Assembly: GCA_903952205.1 (NCBI GenBank)
Contig: CAJBEZ010000095.1
Location: 83,418-147,417 of the forward strand
Reading direction: 5' to 3'
DNA: 64,000 bases
Source: an uncultured Desulfomonile sp.
Lineage (GTDB): Bacteria; Desulfobacterota; Desulfomonilia; Desulfomonilales; Desulfomonilaceae
Shown here: piece by piece, positions 1-8,420 of the stretch
How the letters are laid out: every line of letters starts with the position of its first letter
Numbering within the stretch: position 1 is the first letter of the stretch
The notes under the pieces: model-generated
What the model was told of the DNA's origin: nothing
Databases searched by the model: none
What the model saw: the letters and a program-made list of their open reading frames with translations, nothing else
Position numbers and translations under genes: made by a program

Positions 1-5
1 GTCTT

Positions 6-560
6 ATGAAATCCCAGTGTTCCACTCACATCGGAGTCCTCCCACTCGTAGAACCGCAGCGCGTGCAGTCAATTCTGGACCTTGACTCGGAATTATTTTC
101 TTCGAAGGGAGTTACAGACCCTCAAACCGCCTATCACTGGCTAGTAAGTTTCTTAGAGGAGACCGAGGAGAATTTTTCTGAAGTTTTAAAAAGTCTAGAC
201 ATTAAACTTGTCGCCTCCGCTTTCCAGGATAAACTAGTGCGAACTGGGCTTCAAACTGTAGCGGCTTCTGATGAAGACACAGAGGGAGCTTTTCCCGCTG
301 ATTTCTTGGTCAAATTGGACAGGGGAGAGTTAAAACCTGATGATCTTGAACTTACGGATGAAGAAACGCTAGATATTCTCAAGAAGATTTATCTTCTTGA
401 CGAAGGCTATTTCGTCGAACTAGTCTCACTCATGATGCGTGAAGAAGACCTGAAAACCCGAACAGCCGAAGAAGCTCTTTCCCGGATTAACGAGCAGGTC
501 GGAGACATGAAGCAAATTGTTCAGGAAGCTGAAGATATGTTTGTGCCTTTAGATGTTTGA
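6..560 (+). CDS. DUF6178-like hypothetical protein, possibly 5'-truncated by the window edge
   Basis: Acidic, leucine-rich 184-residue protein with no signal peptide or membrane segment. The segment near the start (LVEPQRVQSILDLD) and the following helical repeats resemble the DUF6178 family of deltaproteobacterial proteins, which are normally over 500 residues, so this may be an internal piece of a longer reading frame. The frame is open to base 1, and the ATG at position 6 may not be the real start. The function of the family is unknown. It ends just before a strong hairpin shared with the convergent isomerase gene. The family assignment is from memory of the motif and is tentative. Confidence 0.6.
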   Translation: MKSQCSTHIGVLPLVEPQRVQSILDLDSELFSSKGVTDPQTAYHWLVSFLEETEENFSEVLKSLDIKLVASAFQDKLVRTGLQTVAASDEDTEGAFPADFLVKLDRGELKPDDLELTDEETLDILKKIYLLDEGYFVELVSLMMREEDLKTRTAEEALSRINEQVGDMKQIVQEAEDMFVPLDV

Positions 561-590
561 TGTTGGCGCGGGTTTCTGTAGACAAAATTA

Positions 591-615
591 AAAGGCGGCT
601 CGATTAGCCGCCTTT
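591..615 (-). terminator. Rho-independent terminator for the peptidyl-prolyl isomerase gene
   Basis: A perfect 10-bp inverted repeat (591-600 with 606-615, 5-base loop) rich in G and C. Read on the minus strand it is followed by TTTTAATTTT, the expected U-tract, and it lies 9 bases after the stop of the minus-strand gene. On the plus strand the T-run is weak, so it may act only partly for the convergent gene. Confidence 0.8.
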
Positions 616-623
616 CGCTGTTT

Positions 624-1535
624 CTAGTTCTTGGGATTTGCCTTAGGACCACCAACGGAGGGGGCGCTTTCCGCAGGCTTTGCGTCCTCAATTGGCAATA
701 AGATCTGAACATTCATCTTTTTTCTGAGAGAATCAGCAATGTTCTCATATTGTTCTTGTTGTTTCTGATATTTGAGTTGCTCGATTATGTATTCTTTGAC
801 CTGATCGAATGAGGCCTCTTCAGCAGGCTTGCTGTCTTCGAGGAAAAGAATATGATATCCAAACTTGCTTTTCACCGGGCCTTCTACTTGACCTTTCTTC
901 ATTTTGAAGGCTACTTCCTCGATTTCCGGGACCAGGTTTCCTTTGGGCATCCAATCCAGGTCTCCCCCTTTTGCTTTGCTTGGACAAATTGAGATTTGTG
1001 TCGCAATCTCAGCAAATTTCTCACCCTTTTTGAGCCTCGCCAAGACATCCTTGGCCTCTTTTTCGTTTTCTACGAGAATGTGATGAAGTTTGATATTCTC
1101 CGGTGTGGAGAATTCTGCTTTATTCTGTTCGAAATATTTCTTGCCGTCCGCTTCCGAAGGAGCGGGTGAGTCCTTTGTCATTTTGTCCAGCAACAAACGC
1201 GCAAGAAGATCATTGCGTGTAAAAGCCAGGAGTTTTTCGGCGTCTGGAGTCTTGTCCAAACCCTGTTTTTCAGCTTCCGCTGCGAGAGCGTAAATGTTGA
1301 CGATATAATCCAGTGTCTGTTTTCTCCCTTCAGGAGTCTGATAATAATAGCGGAATTTCTCAGGAACAGCGTTTGCCATCTGCTTCAGATCTCCTTCCGT
1401 AACTGTTCTGGACCCAATTTTTGCCAAAACCTGATCGTCTGGTATTGTCTGTTGAGCCCAAGCCACAGAGAAGCTAAACAATGCGCAAGCGGCAATAGTT
1501 AAAATGAAATTTGATTTCTTGTTTAAAATTAACAT
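624..1535 (-). CDS. Periplasmic peptidyl-prolyl cis-trans isomerase, parvulin (PpiC/SurA) type
   Basis: 303 residues. A signal peptide covers about residues 1-27 (basic start, hydrophobic core, cleavage likely after AWA). An N-terminal SurA-like helical chaperone region is followed by a parvulin rotamase domain at about 148-235, which shows the typical LHHIL, KGGDLDW and FGYHIL motifs. The C-terminal tail is rich in Pro, Lys and Ala. Known role of the family: folding of exported and outer-membrane proteins in the periplasm. It is transcribed alone, convergent with the first gene, and ends at a clear terminator. The family is certain; the client proteins are unknown. Confidence 0.92.
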   Translation of the reverse strand: MLILNKKSNFILTIAACALFSFSVAWAQQTIPDDQVLAKIGSRTVTEGDLKQMANAVPEKFRYYYQTPEGRKQTLDYIVNIYALAAEAEKQGLDKTPDAEKLLAFTRNDLLARLLLDKMTKDSPAPSEADGKKYFEQNKAEFSTPENIKLHHILVENEKEAKDVLARLKKGEKFAEIATQISICPSKAKGGDLDWMPKGNLVPEIEEVAFKMKKGQVEGPVKSKFGYHILFLEDSKPAEEASFDQVKEYIIEQLKYQKQQEQYENIADSLRKKMNVQILLPIEDAKPAESAPSVGGPKANPKN

Positions 1536-1952
1536 GTTTTACTCCATTTCTTTATTATTATGATATTTATTACATTAAATATTTGTCTTATTTGATTATT
1601 ATCTGCCATGACGCGTTATAACACAGGCATGACTGACAGTCAAACCTCTTTGATTCAAGGCGCCACCATGCCTTACTGTTGCTGGAATTCATGGGAAAAT
1701 AACTTCATATAAGGACAAGACAAATGGTCAGTCATACAGGTTTCGCCTGTTTGCGACAACGCGCATCTTGAAGATCGAGGAGCCGACATGGATCGACAAA
1801 ATCCAATATCCCACACAACAGACGGCTTCATTGCTCAAAGTTATTCATAAAAAATTAGGCCAACGTCTTGTAATTAGGGGCGAGAATATTTAATATATTA
1901 GGGATTAGTTATATGAGGGTGTCGCCGAAACGGGAAGGAAACCCAGGCCCCG
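1536..1952. other. Divergent intergenic region, 417 bp
   Basis: No open frame of useful length. The region is AT-rich near the isomerase start and must hold promoters for two divergent genes, but no convincing -35/-10 pair could be fixed. Near the right end, TGTCGC at 1920-1925 can pair with GCGACA at 1955-1960, a hairpin that would cover the proposed start codon of the lipoprotein gene. Confidence 0.4.
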
Positions 1953-2645
1953 ATGCGACATGTCTTCAGATATTACTCGAAGGTTCCATTGATTTTGAAA
2001 ACTAGAAATAAAGGCGTTACGCTTCTTTGTATATCAACCTTGTGGGCCGCAACGCTTGGACTGGTTTCCTGCAGCGGGCCAAAGGGTGGATTTGAATCGA
2101 CCGCAGCTCCACCTCCGCCAACAGAAATGAGATTTGAGACCGTCGACCAAGGTCTTCTGGTAAGTTGGCCTGCGGTTTCCGGGGCGTCTAAATACACGTT
2201 GTTCTGGGGGCCGGAAAAACATGAGTATAGAAAGATAGTTGAAACTTCTTCCCCGGCTGTCATAATAAGGGGGTTACGTGAAGGTGAGTTGAATTATTTT
2301 GCCGTAACCTCCTTGACTCCTCATGTGGAAAGCGCTTTCTCAGAAGAGACTCCGTTTGTTTTTGACACAGACCAGCGAAACGCTTCCAATCATTTGGAAA
2401 GGGCGCTCCAATTAGAAACCAAGGGTAATTTCGTTGAGGCTCTAGTTCACATCACTACAGCGATTAAACTGGACTCAGACAATCCAGAATTTTATCGTAA
2501 GAGAGCCGGTATCAAGGAACGTCTGGGCATGAACAACGAAGCTGAGAAAGATCTTGCGACCGCGGCAAAACTACCCGCCAAGGCTAGATATCTCTCCAAA
2601 AACAGACGGGAGAACTTCGTGTCTACGGTTCGTGACCAATTTTAA
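1953..2645 (+). CDS. Lipoprotein with fibronectin-type and TPR-like segments
   Basis: 230 residues. The N-terminus has basic residues, a hydrophobic run and a lipobox ending LVSC, so Cys40 should be lipidated and the mature protein anchored in a membrane. Residues of about 55-130 resemble a fibronectin type III fold (LLVSWPAVSGASKYTLFW, then YFAVTSL). Residues of about 145-210 resemble a TPR pair (ALQLETKGNFVEALVHITTA, then PEFYRKRAGIKERLG). The function is unknown; such proteins usually act in protein-protein contacts in the envelope. The first ATG leaves a long basic n-region, so a start at the downstream TTG near 1990 is possible. Confidence 0.75.
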   Translation: MRHVFRYYSKVPLILKTRNKGVTLLCISTLWAATLGLVSCSGPKGGFESTAAPPPPTEMRFETVDQGLLVSWPAVSGASKYTLFWGPEKHEYRKIVETSSPAVIIRGLREGELNYFAVTSLTPHVESAFSEETPFVFDTDQRNASNHLERALQLETKGNFVEALVHITTAIKLDSDNPEFYRKRAGIKERLGMNNEAEKDLATAAKLPAKARYLSKNRRENFVSTVRDQF

Positions 2646-2790
2646 ACGCTTGAATCTAATTTCCTCTGAGTCTTGCTAAAATCTGAATGGAATCTCATGC
2701 AATTAATAGGGTTGGCGACTTAATTGTGACCGTGTAGAATGGTTGTCCAGACACGAACGTCCAGACTAACGCGGAGTGGGGCTCTGAATA

Positions 2791-3987
2791 TTGCAAACAT
2801 GGTTGTTTGTTTCAACTTTCATAATACTAGTTGCGATGGTTCTGGAAATATCCCGATTGATTCCGCAACTGCTAAGAGGTTTGAAGTTTGAATCTCAATT
2901 CGTCCTCCCCGACATAGATCTATCTGTAGTTGAAACGTGCTCGGTTAGTGTTATTGTTCCGGCCAAAGATGAAGCGCCCAATATTATCAAAGCGGTCGAA
3001 TCGATCTTAGCCTCATCTTATAAGAATCTTGAAGTCATCCTGGTCAATGATCGCAGTACCGACGACACTTGGGAATTGATGCGACGCCTTTCAGAGAAAG
3101 ACAACCGCATTAAGATTGTCGATGTAAAGAATGTGCCCGACAATTGGACCGGCAAAACCCATGCTATGTTTGTCGGCACAGGAGTTGCGTCTGGAGATAT
3201 TTTTCTGTTCACTGACGCCGACGCTGTTTTCTCCGAAGACTTGATAGCCAGAGCAGTTAAATATTTCTCTCTCGAAAAACTTGACCTGTTAAGCCTGATT
3301 CCAGGTTTCCAGGAATGGGGTTTCCTTGAAAAGGGAATCTATCCCCACATGGCTCTGGTTATTTCATATTTCTTCCCTCTGAATTCAATCAATGATCCAA
3401 ATTCGGAAGCGGCTGTAGCTTCAGGATGTTTTATTATGATATCGGCTAAAACATATCGTGAACTAGGAACATGGAGCAAACTGAAAAGTCAATTAACGGA
3501 AGATATTGCAATAGCAAGAATGGCTAAAAGTGTCGGTAAAAAGATCTGTGTGGGCCGATCGGACATGGTTCGCACTAAAGCCTTTTCCAATGTCTTTGAT
3601 CTGGCTCGATTCTGGAGAAGGACTTTCTATGGCGCTCTCGACAACAACTTGATCAAAATCATGAGGCTGTGGCTAAATTACACACCTCTGTTGATTCCAT
3701 TCGGTCTGACAATTTACCTTGTGTTCAGGATGTTAATGGATGAAGATTGCGGTTCCAGGGAATTAATAATTTTTTTTATGAGTGTGGCAACCATCGCTGC
3801 AATAGAAATTCCGCTAGGTATTTTTCTGAGAAATTATCATGGCAAATGGGCTTACACTTTTCTGGCTCCTGTGGGCATTCTCACCGGTTCCTGGATAGCA
3901 ACCTGGTTATTTTTTACAAAAGTTTTTAACGTTGGGATAGAGTGGAGAGGGTCAATTTATAAACAGGACATCTGGAGAAAAACTTGA
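2791..3987 (+). CDS. Membrane glycosyltransferase, family 2 (HpnB/CrtQ-like)
   Basis: 398 residues. There is one N-terminal membrane helix, then a GT2 catalytic domain at about 50-270 with VSVIVPAKDEAPN, a VNDRSTDDT nucleotide-binding loop and the DAD metal motif in LFTDADAVF. Two or three C-terminal membrane helices follow. The architecture matches membrane-bound GT2 enzymes that glycosylate lipids, such as the hopanoid-associated and carotenoid glycosyltransferases. No hopanoid or carotenoid genes lie nearby, so the acceptor is unknown. The first ORF codon is TTG at 2791, and an ATG lies slightly downstream (about 2799 in another frame, 2836 in frame), so the exact start is uncertain. Confidence 0.85.
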   Translation: MQTWLFVSTFIILVAMVLEISRLIPQLLRGLKFESQFVLPDIDLSVVETCSVSVIVPAKDEAPNIIKAVESILASSYKNLEVILVNDRSTDDTWELMRRLSEKDNRIKIVDVKNVPDNWTGKTHAMFVGTGVASGDIFLFTDADAVFSEDLIARAVKYFSLEKLDLLSLIPGFQEWGFLEKGIYPHMALVISYFFPLNSINDPNSEAAVASGCFIMISAKTYRELGTWSKLKSQLTEDIAIARMAKSVGKKICVGRSDMVRTKAFSNVFDLARFWRRTFYGALDNNLIKIMRLWLNYTPLLIPFGLTIYLVFRMLMDEDCGSRELIIFFMSVATIAAIEIPLGIFLRNYHGKWAYTFLAPVGILTGSWIATWLFFTKVFNVGIEWRGSIYKQDIWRKT

Positions 3988-4057
3988 CCCTGCAAACTCT
4001 TTGTTGGTATCATTTCCCGCTATTCGGATCAGTCCCTTAATAAAGGAGACACGCCTC

Positions 4058-4903
4058 ATGTGGAAAGACAGATTGCAATTACAAAAAGTATCATTGTTTG
4101 TTGCGGCATTGTTGATTCTTACTGTTCCCGGTTTGACATTTGGAGCGGACTTCAAAACATTCACCAGCGACGAGTATGGCTTTTCCATGAAATTCCCGCC
4201 GACATGGATAAAAATCGATAAACCCCAGGGGAATTACTACGTGGTGTTTCAGGATCCGGACCTGACTGAAAACTTCAGGGCAAAAATTCATGTTGCCGCT
4301 CATAAGCCGGTCAAAGACCAGCTCAATGTTTTCCTTCAGGAATTACGAAACGGAATAACGGATCTTCAAAAAGGGACAGGAACCGCCAAGGAAAAACAGG
4401 AAGTCCGTATTCTTGATGAAGGGGAATTCAAAAGTGAAGTTCCGGGAGCTTACTATTTCTTCATTCAGGCTTTTGAAAATACCCCAAAGACATGGATGGA
4501 CATAATCATAGTATTTTTCAAATTTGATCAGACCCTTGTAAGAGTATCCTGCCTGGCCCCATCAAAGAGCATGGAAAAGTTTCACCAGATCTTCAACGAA
4601 GTTTTACTTTCGGTGCGTTTTAACCAAACCTCCCCGGTGACGGAACAGAATGCAGACAAAAATGTAACCACTGGATCTACGGGTCAGACTCCCGCGGCCC
4701 CCACTTTGCCGACATCACCGCAATCGGTTGCTCCAGGGACTCAGCAACCACAACAAATTCAACCATCCGAGATAAGACAGGATTCTCCCTCCGCAACTCC
4801 ATCAACCACAGTTCCCGGAGCGCCCCCTGCTCCAGCCCAAAGACCTGGGCCTCGAGGGCCGGCTCGTGGGTCAGACAGACCAGCTACGGGGATAGTTAAC
4901 TAA
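4058..4903 (+). CDS. Exported hypothetical protein with a PsbP/DUF1795-like domain and Pro-rich tail
   Basis: The start at 4058 is chosen because AAAGGAG lies 8-14 bases upstream and a good signal peptide follows directly (hydrophobic VSLFVAALLILTVPGLTFGA). This gives 281 residues. The mature N-terminal half (YGFSMKFPPTWIKID, then a beta-rich segment) resembles the PsbP-like fold used by small secreted or lipid-anchored proteins. The C-terminal quarter is low-complexity Pro/Thr/Gln/Ala and probably disordered. It is probably periplasmic. No enzymatic motif is visible. It follows the glycosyltransferase by 70 bases and may share its transcript. Confidence 0.72.
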   Translation: MWKDRLQLQKVSLFVAALLILTVPGLTFGADFKTFTSDEYGFSMKFPPTWIKIDKPQGNYYVVFQDPDLTENFRAKIHVAAHKPVKDQLNVFLQELRNGITDLQKGTGTAKEKQEVRILDEGEFKSEVPGAYYFFIQAFENTPKTWMDIIIVFFKFDQTLVRVSCLAPSKSMEKFHQIFNEVLLSVRFNQTSPVTEQNADKNVTTGSTGQTPAAPTLPTSPQSVAPGTQQPQQIQPSEIRQDSPSATPSTTVPGAPPAPAQRPGPRGPARGSDRPATGIVN

Positions 4904-4947
4904 TACTGAAATTGTGCCCCAATGAACCCTTCGTGTAAGGTTTTTTT

Positions 4948-7329
4948 ATGCGATTGAACAGATTCGTAAAAATTTTTGGAAAACATGAAGGGTTCAAGAA
5001 ACTTCAAAGAAGCCTTTCTGGAACTCGACCTCCAGTCGTAGACATCGATGCGGTAAGGGGTCGGGCGCTAAAACTGGCCCAGAAGTATGAGCCTAAGGGC
5101 GATCATTATGAACTCCAGAAGGCGCTTACTGAGTTCTCGGTTTCTTTCGATGAAAACGATTTCCATAATACTGCAGCGATGCTTAAGTTCCTTACGGGTC
5201 ACCTGTTCAACAATATTTCTCTACCACCGCCCGCGCATGTTATTGAAAAGATCCGTAATTTCCAGGGTCCCCTCTTCTTCTTTGTTAATCATTCCTCTTA
5301 CTTTGACTATGCGTTGGCATCCGATTTGATCGACAGATTGGGATTGCCGATTCCAATCACCCATGTTTCGGGAGATGTGACGCAAGGCTGGGTTTCAAAA
5401 TGGCTTAAAGCGTTTAGGACTCTTGAAGCGCCTAAGACATTTTCTCCAGTTCAACACCGTTCTTACGCATGGTTTTGCGCAGCTCTGGCCGAACGGGGAG
5501 AGGTCCAGGCTCTTTACGCCAGGACCAGCCGCTATACTGTTCGTTCTAGAGATGGTGTATTGAGAGAACCGTATGTTCCTCACGGTCTTCTCGCCGGCAT
5601 CAAGGCCACAGGAAAAGCCTTGGTGATACCGGTTTCCATATCTTACTCCATCATACCGGAGGACAGCTATCTCACATCACCTTGGTTCTTCCCGGTTCTT
5701 TCCATGTTCCCCAAGAGAAGATCCATGCTTTTCCCTTTTGTGTTGGGCATTGCCGCTCCGGAAAAAGCCATAAACCGAATTGAAGGAATTTTTGGAGACG
5801 TCGTGGCAACTGTTGGGGAGCCTTTTGAACTCAACGATGATAATTCACTGACGCTCCAGCGAATATCCCATCGAGCGATTGAAGAAATTGCCCGTAATAA
5901 AGTCATTCATCCTTCACAGTTGGTGGCCAAATCGATGCAGGGCGTGGAGCGAATCGATAGAAGGGCGTTACGGGAGAAAGTCCTTGATGAAATCGAGAAT
6001 ACGACTGCTTTCTTCAAATCCCGTTACAGAAAGTCGCCTCCCTTTCATCCTCTAATTACATCTGACCTGGACAGGGCTTTGCGCACAGGCCTAAAAGACT
6101 TGTCCGGCCGTCGGGCGATTTCATGGTCCGTGTGGACACGCAATTATTATCCAAGAAACCAATCAATATTGAACTTTTACGCGTACCACGCTGATCGGCG
6201 TATCTATCCTCTTAGAGGTCGCAACACTATGACTGTGGTCAACGCCGGCGCTTGGGGTTACACTTTAGCGTTACACATAGGAGGAAATCTTCTAAGAAAG
6301 CCGGATCTTTCGGAACACGCTCTTATATTGTACGATTCCCGCGAGGCAATCCTCGAGAAGCTTACGGTTGAAGGGAAACATCCGTGGATTTTCAAGGATC
6401 TTACGATTCCTCGATCGGTAAGACCTGAATCAGATCTCATCGCAGCGATAGGCGACACCTCTCTCATCCTACTGGTGACCCCCAGCAAGTATTTCTACTC
6501 CACTATTACCAAGGTCATCGAGATGGCCCCTGAGGGCAGTGACCTTGTGATCGCCACCAAGGGATTTATACCCGAAACTGGATTGCTTCCATGCCAAACC
6601 ATACGCGAAGAACTGGAGCGTTTAGGAAAAAGGATGCGTATTTCTACACTCTCAGGCGCAAATTTGGCTCATGAAATTGCCTACGGTGGAGCAGGGGTTA
6701 CACAGATAGCTTGTGATCATTACGAAACTTTTGACCGGTTGAGGCCACTTGTAGAAACCCCCCTCTTTCGCGTTGTCTATTCAGGCGATGTTACTGGAAC
6801 CAGCCTGGCTTCGGCCATGAAGAATGTTTACGCTATAGGATATGGTATCCTCGAAGGATCCAAGATGGCTCCGGAGAATTTTCTCGCCACTTACGCAACA
6901 CTGGTAACGGCTGAAATCAGGGATTTTGGTTCACTTCTGGGAGCGCAACCCGAGACTTTTGACGCTGAGAGCCAGGTTTGGATGGCTGATCTGCTTGCAA
7001 CCTGCAGGGGAGGACGCTCTGCGAGTTTCGGTCGCGATCTGGCGCAAATGGAGGAGAAGCACGGCAAAGGCAGGTCAGCCAGGACATTGCTGGAGCAGTA
7101 CAGAAAGAAAATGATTGCTGTTGAAGGCTTTGAAGCGTCTCGTTTTGCTAACAGAATCGCCGCACAAAGAGGTTTCCATCCAGTAATTCTAGGAGAAATT
7201 TACGCGATTCTCCACGGAGGGAAAGCTATAGACATTCCGGATTTCATGGAAAAATCATTGGACGCCCTCCGAAAAAGGGAAGCTTCTCCTATAAGCAACG
7301 CTTTACGAACAAGGACTACACGCCATTGA
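4948..7329 (+). CDS. Fusion of glycerolipid acyltransferase and glycerol-3-phosphate dehydrogenase
   Basis: 793 residues with two enzymes in one chain. Residues of about 90-330 form an acyltransferase of the PlsB/PlsC superfamily, with the HX4D catalytic motif in VNHSSYFD (about 114-120). Residues of about 425-770 form an NAD(P)-dependent glycerol-3-phosphate dehydrogenase of the GpsA family: a Rossmann-like VVNAGAWGYTLA, ATKGFIPETG, LSGANLAHE, and the catalytic-lysine region SAMKNVYAIGYG. Known chemistry: GpsA makes sn-glycerol-3-phosphate from dihydroxyacetone phosphate, and the acyltransferase acylates that product or lyso-PA. Joining the two would channel the first steps of phospholipid synthesis. 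The nucleotide-binding motif is GAWG rather than the usual GxGxxG, yet most other motifs are kept. The protein is cytoplasmic, at the membrane surface. Confidence 0.88.
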   Translation: MRLNRFVKIFGKHEGFKKLQRSLSGTRPPVVDIDAVRGRALKLAQKYEPKGDHYELQKALTEFSVSFDENDFHNTAAMLKFLTGHLFNNISLPPPAHVIEKIRNFQGPLFFFVNHSSYFDYALASDLIDRLGLPIPITHVSGDVTQGWVSKWLKAFRTLEAPKTFSPVQHRSYAWFCAALAERGEVQALYARTSRYTVRSRDGVLREPYVPHGLLAGIKATGKALVIPVSISYSIIPEDSYLTSPWFFPVLSMFPKRRSMLFPFVLGIAAPEKAINRIEGIFGDVVATVGEPFELNDDNSLTLQRISHRAIEEIARNKVIHPSQLVAKSMQGVERIDRRALREKVLDEIENTTAFFKSRYRKSPPFHPLITSDLDRALRTGLKDLSGRRAISWSVWTRNYYPRNQSILNFYAYHADRRIYPLRGRNTMTVVNAGAWGYTLALHIGGNLLRKPDLSEHALILYDSREAILEKLTVEGKHPWIFKDLTIPRSVRPESDLIAAIGDTSLILLVTPSKYFYSTITKVIEMAPEGSDLVIATKGFIPETGLLPCQTIREELERLGKRMRISTLSGANLAHEIAYGGAGVTQIACDHYETFDRLRPLVETPLFRVVYSGDVTGTSLASAMKNVYAIGYGILEGSKMAPENFLATYATLVTAEIRDFGSLLGAQPETFDAESQVWMADLLATCRGGRSASFGRDLAQMEEKHGKGRSARTLLEQYRKKMIAVEGFEASRFANRIAAQRGFHPVILGEIYAILHGGKAIDIPDFMEKSLDALRKREASPISNALRTRTTRH

Positions 7330-7448
7330 ACGCCCCCGCCGACTAGGAGCTATCGGGTATTGACTCCTACCCGGCAATTATTTTGATCAAGTACTTCCAA
7401 AATAAGAGTAAATTTCCTGACAATCGGTTTTAACAAATTGGTGATCTT

Positions 7449-8420
7449 ATGGCTTCAACTGTTTTGATAAAAGATTTAAGCGACGGAGAGCAAATTCTCC
7501 GATTTTTTGAGTTGCGAACCAAGACCTTGAGGAAAACTAGAGGAGGCCAAATCTATCTGGATTTGAAACTAGGAGACTCAAGTGGTGAAATTTCAGCAAA
7601 ATTGTGGCCGGAAGCTCTTCAGAAGTGGGGCGAAGGTTTTGATCTTGGGGACATTGTTAAAGTCGAGGGCCGAGTCGAGATATTCCGAGATCGAATCCAA
7701 CTTGTTGTAGACAAGATCAGGAAGGCTGAAGAATCAGAGGTTTCAGATATCTCTACGATCATCAGAACTACAGAATGTAACGTAGATGAAGTCTTCGACC
7801 AGATGGTCCAGTTGGCCGAAACTATTAAACCTGCGGAACTGTCTAATTTTGTATTGGAAATTTTGGAGAGGGTGTGTGATCAATTCAAGTCGGCCCCAGC
7901 GGCAAAAATTATTCACCATGCTTATAGAGGTGGTCTGATAGAACACACGTGGTCGGTAGTCCTCAAAGTGTTGGCCATCCTGGAAACGGAACCCAAGATT
8001 GATCGCTCCATAGCTATATCTGGAGCAATATTGCATGACATTGGAAAACTTCAGGAAATATCCGAGGGGACCAGGAGCGGAACTATAGAGGGAAGATTAA
8101 TTGGCCATGTCATACTTGGAGCCACTTTTCTCAAGAACGTCGCTCTCGAACTGGGATTGGAAAACGAACCATGGCTAGTCGAATTGGAGCACATTCTCCT
8201 TTCCCATCATGGGGAGCCTGAATTTGGAGCCCCGGTTCGTCCGTTTACAAGGGAAGCGATATTGGTGCATTTCGTGGATAACCTTGATTCAAGGCTAAAA
8301 ATAATGGATGAGGCATTGGAATCAGTAGATTCTGATGGATTTTCACAATATAATAAATGGCTTGAAGGAAGAGCATACAGCGGTGCGCACCTGAAGCCTT
8401 TGGAGGACGAAAATGTTTGA
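7449..8420 (+). CDS. yhaM: 3'-5' exoribonuclease of the YhaM type (OB-fold plus HD domain)
   Basis: 323 residues. The N-terminal ~95 residues form an OB-fold nucleic-acid-binding domain (TRGGQIYLDLKLGDSSGEI). The HD phosphohydrolase domain follows, with metal-binding HHAYRGGLIEHT and ILHDIGK (HD at about residue 196) and a late HHG motif. The layout and length match the Bacillus YhaM family, which trims RNA and DNA from the 3' end in the cytoplasm. Its last 8 bases overlap the start of prfB, so the two are translationally coupled. The identification is by domain order; substrate preference is not shown by sequence. Confidence 0.87.
   Translation: MASTVLIKDLSDGEQILRFFELRTKTLRKTRGGQIYLDLKLGDSSGEISAKLWPEALQKWGEGFDLGDIVKVEGRVEIFRDRIQLVVDKIRKAEESEVSDISTIIRTTECNVDEVFDQMVQLAETIKPAELSNFVLEILERVCDQFKSAPAAKIIHHAYRGGLIEHTWSVVLKVLAILETEPKIDRSIAISGAILHDIGKLQEISEGTRSGTIEGRLIGHVILGATFLKNVALELGLENEPWLVELEHILLSHHGEPEFGAPVRPFTREAILVHFVDNLDSRLKIMDEALESVDSDGFSQYNKWLEGRAYSGAHLKPLEDENV

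Noticed and set aside
1880..1955. Possible cyclic-di-GMP or other riboswitch before the lipoprotein
   Set aside because: The purine-rich stretch does not fit any known aptamer consensus; only a short hairpin remains.
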